A stretch of 64,000 nucleotides of DNA, from the NCBI GenBank assembly GCA_033398695.1, contig CM065806.1:40387001-40451000 (forward strand), in the 5' to 3' direction. The translations under genes were made by a program, and so were the position numbers. Shown piece after piece: positions 57,503 through 64,000 of the stretch. Position 1 is the first letter of the stretch, and each line of letters starts with the position of its first letter. The notes below the pieces were generated by a model that saw nothing but the letters and a program-made list of their open reading frames with translations, did not search any database and was not told where the DNA came from. Source of the DNA: Orobanche coerulescens (taxonomy: Eukaryota > Streptophyta > Magnoliopsida > Lamiales > Orobanchaceae).

Positions 57503-58432
57503 TGTAACAACCCTAGAGCCATCCGGGAATATTACAGCGCTGTGGGCCCCGAGATGGAACCTACAAGGCTAAAAGACATTTTTACAAGCATTTAAAATAC
57601 ACCTAAGCGGAGATGACAGTAATATCTTTTAAAACATTCGAAGACTTCATGAAATCCATTAAAAATACCGTCAAAAAACTCTTATTTGAAAGTACAAGGC
57701 CAAAACGCCAAAGTTCAACATTTTCAAAAGTGTACTTTAAGCCATCACTTACAAGTACGGACAAGATAGTTTAAAAATTATTTTCCAAGTAACATAAGTT
57801 ATGATATCGAAAGGTCATTTAAAAATACTCACACGGCGGAAAAGGCAAACAATTAAAAATACTCCAGTAGTGGAATACAACAACTAATCAGAGTACTCAA
57901 TTCACAAACACATGCCATTGCCAGTATCCTCCGAAAAGCTCATCTCTTCACGACCGCTACAAGCTTGAATTCCCAAGAACCTAAAAACAAAGCCCACGAT
58001 GGGGTCATCCATAATACTCAACAATGATAACCATCACATCACATCAAAAATTGCATAACAATATAATACTGAGTAAGAATAATACTAATGTAATATTACC
58101 GCCATAATTTACCATTCGTGATAATCCTCATCAAAACAACCTCACCATATTCCACATCTCATATTTCTAAAAACACACTGAATTGACACAAACATTTGTA
58201 CTGCATCTCAAACAAAACCCAAGATTCTCAAAGCATCAACATAACTCACTAATAAGAAATATACCAACTTTGACCAATCCAGTCCATCAGATAACATCCT
58301 CAAATCTCAACACGATAATCAATTGTCCATCAAATGACAAGTACCAAGAAGGGAAATATGGAACATACCTCAAGATACGCAATGCCAAGACAATCATGTT
58401 AGTCTAATCCGAGATCAGATCAATTCACATAC
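57503..58432 (-). repeat. Element D 5' LTR, first part
   Basis: Homologous to 43389 to about 44325. Interrupted by element F after CATAC (58428-58432). The remainder would lie right of the window. Confidence 0.88.
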
Positions 58433-58627
58433 TGTAATACCCTGATTTTTCGGATATATTTTTCGTTTATATATTGGATATCGTGGATGGTTAATTATGC
58501 TCGAGGACGTTGGGAACGTTTGATAATGTTATTGAATTGAGTATATGTATTGATTCTGCCGTATGTTCGTATTTGTTATGTCGAGACGTTGGACAGGAAT
58601 TGCTGTAAATGGCTAAGTATGGAAACC

Positions 58628-59014
58628 ATTACGTACGTTATGTGTTGAAGCTTACGTACATTAAATTGGTAGAGTTACGTACGTTATGGCCGAGACATTA
58701 CGCACGTAACATGGGAACCAGACAATCGAGTCGTGGTCGGCAGGTGGGACCCTGTGTCGGCAACTTTTGGCGGAGGATGTTGACAGGTGAGTCAACGTAC
58801 GTGTTACGTACGTTATACAGGACGTGTTACGTACGTAAAACGACCATTGTACTGTAGTAAGTCAACTGGTATATTACGTACGTTATATGGTATGGGTTAC
58901 ATACGTAATGGACTTCACGGAATGAGACAGTGAGTTTGTTACGTACGCTATGGATTCCGGATTACGTACGTTAAGGTTGTTACGTACGTTAAGTAAGGAC
59001 ACTTACGTACGTAA
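58628..59014. promoter_or_regulatory. TTACGTACGTTA palindrome cluster, element F 5' LTR
   Basis: About twelve units of TTACGTACGTTA or TTACGTACGTAA, with a few one-base variants, ending 12 bp before the TATA-like stretch. Same cluster at 61430-61812 in the second LTR. Confidence 0.82.
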
Positions 59015-59026
59015 CGAGATGCGCAG

Positions 59027-59037
59027 TTTATATATTA
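59027..59037 (+). promoter_or_regulatory. TATA-like stretch, element F 5' LTR
   Basis: TTTATATATTA directly after the palindrome cluster. Counterpart 61825-61835. Confidence 0.6.
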
Positions 59038-60598
59038 AGAGCTGGTCTTTCATTTGTTCACGAAAGGAAACTCATTTCTCCCACCCCAACTCGTCCCTCT
59101 TCACTTCTAAGAGTGTTCTAAACACTTCTAACATGATTGTGAGCTTGGAATCATGGAATTAGAGCTTGGTTATGGAACTATTGTTGATTCTTGAAGTGAT
59201 TTCCTGTGTTATCCATATTCTATGAGGTATGTTGGATATTTCTCCTTTTCATTTCGGAATTTTGATGTTATAGTTGATGAATGATTCGTATGAAGATGAT
59301 TATGATGTTGTTATTGCGATTCTTGAGGATGTATGAGGTTTATGTTGAAGGAAGATGATGATATGCTTTGAATATGTTGATTATGATTATGGAATTATAG
59401 AGTTCTTGATGTTCTTGAGGCCATATGTTGACTATGATGCTTTGATAATTCGTTTAACCGATTTAAGATGCTATTCTAAATCATAGTGATGATAGTGGTT
59501 GATTTAGATGAGATGAATCTTGATATGAGGTTGAATTCCGGATTGAATATGTTATGATCATTGTTACCAAGTTGGTTCGATTATTGATATGATTATTGTT
59601 CTAGGTTGATTAACCAATAGGTATAATTGTTTTGCCGCGGTGAAAAGCCGTAGATTCCGTCCAGTCGGGGCTGAAGAGCTCGTAGACGAGGGCGATGAGT
59701 TCGGTGTTGGTCTTGTCATGTTGGTATCCAGGCAAGTGTTTACTTGTTCGGTTGTAATGTTTTGATGAGTAATTCCATTTACATTTCATAAGTATTTTAT
59801 GTTGTATTGCATATTGACGAATGTTTAGTGATGTTCTAAAAGGATTAGAATGCACAGTTGATGATTGTTGAGATACTTGGACAATCTTGGGAAGATTGTA
59901 ATATTCGGATATTGTTGATGCCATTTTGGATATTCTTGGTCTGTGGTATGCATTTTGGAAGGATGTCCGGATAGAGGTATGTTTTATGGTAATCGTACAT
60001 AGAGGATTATGTACGAGAAAGTATTCGGTATTGAGGTATTATGTGGTATTATCGTGATATTGGGATTTTGATGAGAATCGTTGGATTACCGGAAGTGGTA
60101 AGGTTATCGTTGAGGTTATTATTCTCATGATGCATGGCATGTGAATATTTATGTTTATGTACTTGCGGTTATTTGTCAGGCATTATTGCTGACCCCGTTG
60201 TGGGACTTGTTTTTTCAGGTATTGAGGACTTTGATGGTAGCGGTCGTGAGGCGAGGATTCCGGACGATACTGGCTATGGCATATTGTTGGGGAATCGTGT
60301 ATTAATTATTGATACATATGTATCTTGTACTGTAATTCTTTCCGCTGCGTGAGTTATTTCAAATGGTTTTCGGCTTTTTGCCAATTGAGTTTCATTTCGG
60401 AAACCGATTCCCTTAACCGAGTTTTTGGCCTTGATCGTTTTGACGGTAGTTGGTGTTTTCAAATGATTTTGTGAGTTTTGGAAAATACTACCGTCATTGG
60501 CCTTTTTGGGCGTTTTTTGTAATTGGTTTTTAGCCTGGTGGGTTGCGGCGCGGGGCCCACGGCGTGTAATATTCCCGGTTGGATCTGGGGGTGTTACA

Positions 60599-61233
60599 AA
60601 TATGGTATCGTAGCCCATGGTTTTGTGATAACCGGGCATGTGTGTTATGTGGCTCTACCGGTGTGGTAGTAGCGTGATGTTTGTGATGTTTTGGAACTGT
60701 GTCATTTTTTAGTACTGTCGTGGTGATGTGTGGGTTTGGGGATTGTTGGTGTTCCCGAGACCGACGAGGCAGGGAGTGAACGCCGATGCCGTGGTTATGT
60801 GCAATGTGCGGCTCCAATCGGGAAGTGAACGCCGGTGTGAGGCACGTGCAATGTGCGGCTTTCGATGTGGAGTGGAACGCCGGTGATACGTGCATGTGAC
60901 AAGGAGCGGCTCATGCACTTTAGGTGAGGATACACAGCGTCACAGATCCCACAAAACTCGACAGTGCTCTAAACTTGTTGTGGTCTTGGCGGAGACCAAT
61001 CGTTTTCAAATTGTGATTATTCCTGTTTTGGCATTCTTGTTGTGTCGAGATTTTTGAAATGGTGTCATATGCTAGTATCACGGGAGATCTTCGTCTTCAC
61101 TGACCTGTAAGTATGTTGTTCGGATTATTCGATAATTCTTGGTTATCTTGGTGATTTTGGATTTTCCGTTGAAATGTTGTTTGTGCGAGTGATTGCAAGT
61201 TTCGAGGACGAAACTTATTTTAAGGGGGTAGAG
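60599..61233 (+). other. Element F interior with primer site, tandem units and polypurine tract
   Basis: TGGTATCGTAGCCCATGG (60603-60620) is the tRNA-iMet-like primer site. Three ~60-bp units with GTGAACGCCGG and GTGCAATGTGCGGCT occur at 60756-60915. The AAGTTTCG-AGGA-CGAAACTT stem-loop (61197-61216) precedes the polypurine tract AAGGGGGTAGAG (61222-61233). There is no room for gag or pol. Confidence 0.87.
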
Positions 61234-63092
61234 TGTAATACCCTGATTTTTCGGATATATTTTTCGTTTATATATTGGATATCGTGGATGGTTAATTATG
61301 CTCGAGGACGTTGGGAACGTTTGATAATGTTATTGAATTGAGTATATGTATTGATTCTGCCGTATGTTCGTATTTGTTATGTCGAGGCGTTGGGCGAGAA
61401 TTCTTTGTAATTGGCTAAGTATGGAAACCATTACGTACGTTATGTGTTGAAGCTTACGTACGTTAAATTGGTAGAGTTACGTACGTTATGGCCGAGATAT
61501 TACGCACGTAACATGGGAACCAGACGATCGAGTCGTGGTCGGCAGGTGGGACCCTGTGTCGGCAACTTTCGGCGGAGGATGTTGACAGGTGAGTCAACGT
61601 ACGTGTTACGTACGTTATACAGGACGTGTTACGTACGTAAAATGACCATTGTACTGTAGTAAGTCAACTGGTATATTACGTACGTTATATGGTATGGGTT
61701 ACATACGTAATGGACTTCACGGAGACAGTGAGTTTGTTACGTACGCTATGGATTCCGGATTACGTACGTTAAGGTTGTTACGTACGTTAAGTAAGGACAC
61801 TTACGTACGTAACGAGATGCGCAGTTTATATATTAAGAGCTGGTCTTTCATTTGTTCACGAAAGGAAACTCATTTCTCCCACCCCAACTCGTCCCTCTTC
61901 CCTTCTAAGAGTGTTCTAAACACTTCTAACATGATTGTAAGCTTGGAATCATGGAATTAGAGCTTGGTTATGGAACTATTGTTGATTCTTGAAGTGATTT
62001 CCTGTGTTATCCATATTCTATGAGGTATGTTGGACATTTCTCCTTTCCATTTCGGAATTTTGATGTTATAGTTGATGAATGATTCGTATGAAGATGATTA
62101 TGATGTTGTTATTGCGATTCTTGAGGATGTATGAGGTTTATGTTGAAGGAAGATGATGATATGCTTTGAATATGTTGATTATGATTATGGAATCATAGAG
62201 TTCTTGATGTTCTTGAGTCCATATGATGACTATGATGCTTTGATAATTCGTTTAACCGATTTAAGATGGTATTCTAAATCATAGTGATGATAGTGGTTGA
62301 TTTAGATGAGATGAATCTTGATATGAGGTTGAATTCCAGATTGAATATGTTATGATCATTGTTACCAAGTTGGTTCGATTATTGATATGATTATTGTTCT
62401 AGGTTGATTAACTAATAGGTATAATTGTTTTGCCGCGGTGAAAAGCCGTAGATTCCGTCCAGTCGGGGCTGAAGAGCTCGTAGACGAGGGCGATGAGTTC
62501 GGTGTTGGTCTTGTCATGGTGGTATCCAGGCAAGTGTTTACTTGTTCGGTTGGAATGTTTTGATGAGTAATTCCATTTACATTTCATAAGTATTTTATGT
62601 TGTATTGCATATTGACGAATGTTTAGTGATGTTCTAAAAGGATTAGAATGCACAGTTGATGATTGTTGAGATACTTGGACAATCTTGGGAAGATTGTAAT
62701 ATTCGGATATTGTTGATGCCATTTTGGATATTCTTGGTCTGTGGTATGCATTTTGGAAGGATGTCCGGATAGAGGTATGTTTTATGGTAATTGTACATAG
62801 AGGATTATGTACGAGAAAGTATTCAGTATTGAGGTATTATGTGGTATTATCGTGATATTGGGATTTTGATGAGAATCGTTGGATTACCGGAAGTGGTAAG
62901 GTTATCGTTGAGGTTATTATTCTTATGATGCATGGCATGTGAATATTTATGTTTATGTACTTGCGGTTATTTGTCGGGCATTATTGCTGACCCCGTTGTG
63001 GGACTTGTTTTTTCAGGTATTGAGGACTTTGATGGTAGCGGTCGTGAGGCGAGGATTCCGGACGATACTGGCTATGGCATATTGTTGGGGAA
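61234..63092 (+). repeat. Element F 3' LTR, interrupted
   Basis: Near-identical to 58433-60287 of the first LTR. It breaks after GGGAA at 63088-63092, where the Athila-2 LTR starts. Palindrome cluster 61430-61812, TATA-like stretch 61825-61835. Confidence 0.9.
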
Positions 63093-64000
63093 TGTTGTTG
63101 GTTTGATTCTTTAGTCTTATACTCGCAAGCGCACGATTTGTTCGATGTAGATATGCGGTGCAAGGTCGATTCCACAGGGAGGACTATGATAGTGAAGTCA
63201 AATTATTCCTATCGTTTTGAACCAAATTATATTAAATTCTAACCTAGTCCCAAATAATTTGATTTTTTAATGGTTATAATAATTGCAACAAATAACAGTA
63301 ATTTTAAGTAGATTTTAGGTAAATTGATTTTAAATAATTTACTAGGGTTTAGAGTCCACCAATATCTATTTATTATTTATTTTATATTTTAATTCCAAGA
63401 AATTCGGGAATAGATTAAATCAATCTCACTATTTCCCTAGAGATTTGACAATAAGTACAAAATTATAATTCAAATATAGATTTTCCTTCGCTTAAAAAAT
63501 GTAATTTCTAAGCATTATATGTATCCAATTTAATGGAAAACAAATAATCAAAGAAATGAACTAATATCAATAATCACAAAGCAAGGGGGAATTTATAACT
63601 ATCAAAAATACATGATATAATTGATGAAATAATATTCCCCTATTGAAGCGAAAATCATAATCGTTAAAAACATTTATTTGGAATTATTATATAAATATTA
63701 ATAATAATATAGACATGGTTTCATCATAACTTGATGAAAAAGAAAATTACTCACTCATAATAACAACACAAATAAATAAATATTCCATAATATTATTACT
63801 CAAATATAATTTTACTACACACTATTTTTATTTCTTTCCCTTACAATAATTTCTCTCTATTTTTTCTCCTTTTCTCTCCTCCCCAAAACACTACACATTC
63901 ATCCCCTATTTATACTACTTCAAAATCAATAAAATAATAAGTTTTACAATTAAAAATTTCCACCACCTAATAATTCACGGCTGCCCATGAGGTGCTGATG
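63093..64000 (-). mobile_element. Second Athila-type LTR (Athila-2), left end only
   Basis: 908 bp matching 7709 to about 8605 of the Athila-1 LTR, starting with the same TGTTGTTGG edge. Orientation minus. The window ends within the start of the 13-bp inverted repeat (GTGCTGATG). It could be a solo LTR or the 3' LTR of a full element. The likely target duplication is GGGAA (63088-63092). Confidence 0.9.

Larger units (their letters stand above)
58433..60598 (+). repeat. Element F 5' LTR
   Basis: Contains the TACGTACG palindrome cluster (58628-59014) and a TATA-like stretch TTTATATATTA (59027-59037). It ends GGATCTGGGGGTGTTACA. Confidence 0.92.
58433..63092 (+). mobile_element. Element F: short-interior LTR retrotransposon, right LTR interrupted
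   Basis: LTR 58433-60598 (2166 bp), primer site, an interior of only 635 bp (60599-61233), then the second LTR from 61234, nearly identical to the first until 63092, where an Athila LTR begins. It starts TGTAATACCC and ends GGGTGTTACA. The putative target duplication is CATAC (58428-58432), with its partner outside the window. No protein is encoded. Confidence 0.9.
43389..64000 (-). mobile_element. Element D: large non-autonomous LTR retrotransposon, partly in window
   Basis: A 3' LTR of 3732 bp (43389-47120), a polypurine tract (47121-47133) and an interior (47121-57502) are followed by the beginning of a 5' LTR (57503-58432) homologous to 43389 onward. The interior is split by element E and the 5' LTR by element F. 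Without E the interior is about 2.1 kb with no protein wording. D itself interrupts the LINE. Its right end, beyond F, is outside the window. Confidence 0.85.

Noticed and set aside
58628..59014. TACGTACG repeats as CRISPR repeats or telomere-like DNA
   Set aside because: The units are palindromes with irregular spacing of about 10-70 bp, and the plant telomere repeat is TTTAGGG.

Overview
The window is plant nuclear DNA made almost entirely of transposable elements nested inside one another. No host gene, tRNA, rRNA or CRISPR array was found. Evidence for a plant: Ty1/copia and Athila-type Ty3/gypsy polyproteins, LTR elements primed by tRNA-iMet or tRNA-Asp, large non-autonomous LTR elements with 2-4 kb LTRs, and an RTE-clade LINE. 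The genome is probably large and repeat-rich, perhaps a eudicot, but the species cannot be told.

Layout. (1) 1-22526: a decayed Ty1/copia element (copia-1, + strand, 5' end outside the window). Its gag is split by an Athila-like element (600-9026, minus, TSD GTACG). Its 3' LTR is split by a protein-less LTR element (element G, 12952-21543, plus, TSD GGTAC). (2) 22527-24774: a broken gypsy gag remnant and unassigned DNA. (3) 24775-33644: a complete-length, mutated Ty1/copia element (copia-2, minus, TSD ATTTT) carrying a solo LTR (28590-31514, TSD ATAAC) related to G. (4) 33784-38816: a second protein-less LTR family (H). (5) 38817-40689: AT-rich DNA with a degenerate tandem repeat. (6) 40690-43388: an RTE-like LINE with endonuclease and reverse transcriptase, many stops. 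(7) 43389 to the window end: protein-less element D (minus) inserted in the LINE. D contains element E (47290-55509, same family as G, minus, TSD ATACT). Its 5' LTR contains element F (58433 on, plus). The second LTR of F is broken at 63093 by another Athila-type LTR that leaves the window.

The coding-competent types (copia, Athila, LINE) are all broken here. G, E, H, D and F keep intact-looking LTR ends, primer-binding sites and polypurine tracts but no recognisable protein, so they would need enzymes supplied in trans.

The most unusual signal is regulatory. In G, E, the related solo LTR, D, F and copia-2, a cluster of short perfect or near-perfect palindromes lies just upstream of a TATA-like box. 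The palindrome differs between copies of one family (GACACGGCCGTGTC-like, TTACGTACGTAA, TAGCGCGCGCTA) while the flanks stay alignable, and the TTACGTACGTAA type recurs in other families. G, E, D and F also share an 8-bp stem-loop just before the polypurine tract. All coordinates were read by eye, so boundaries without a stated TSD may be a few bases off.
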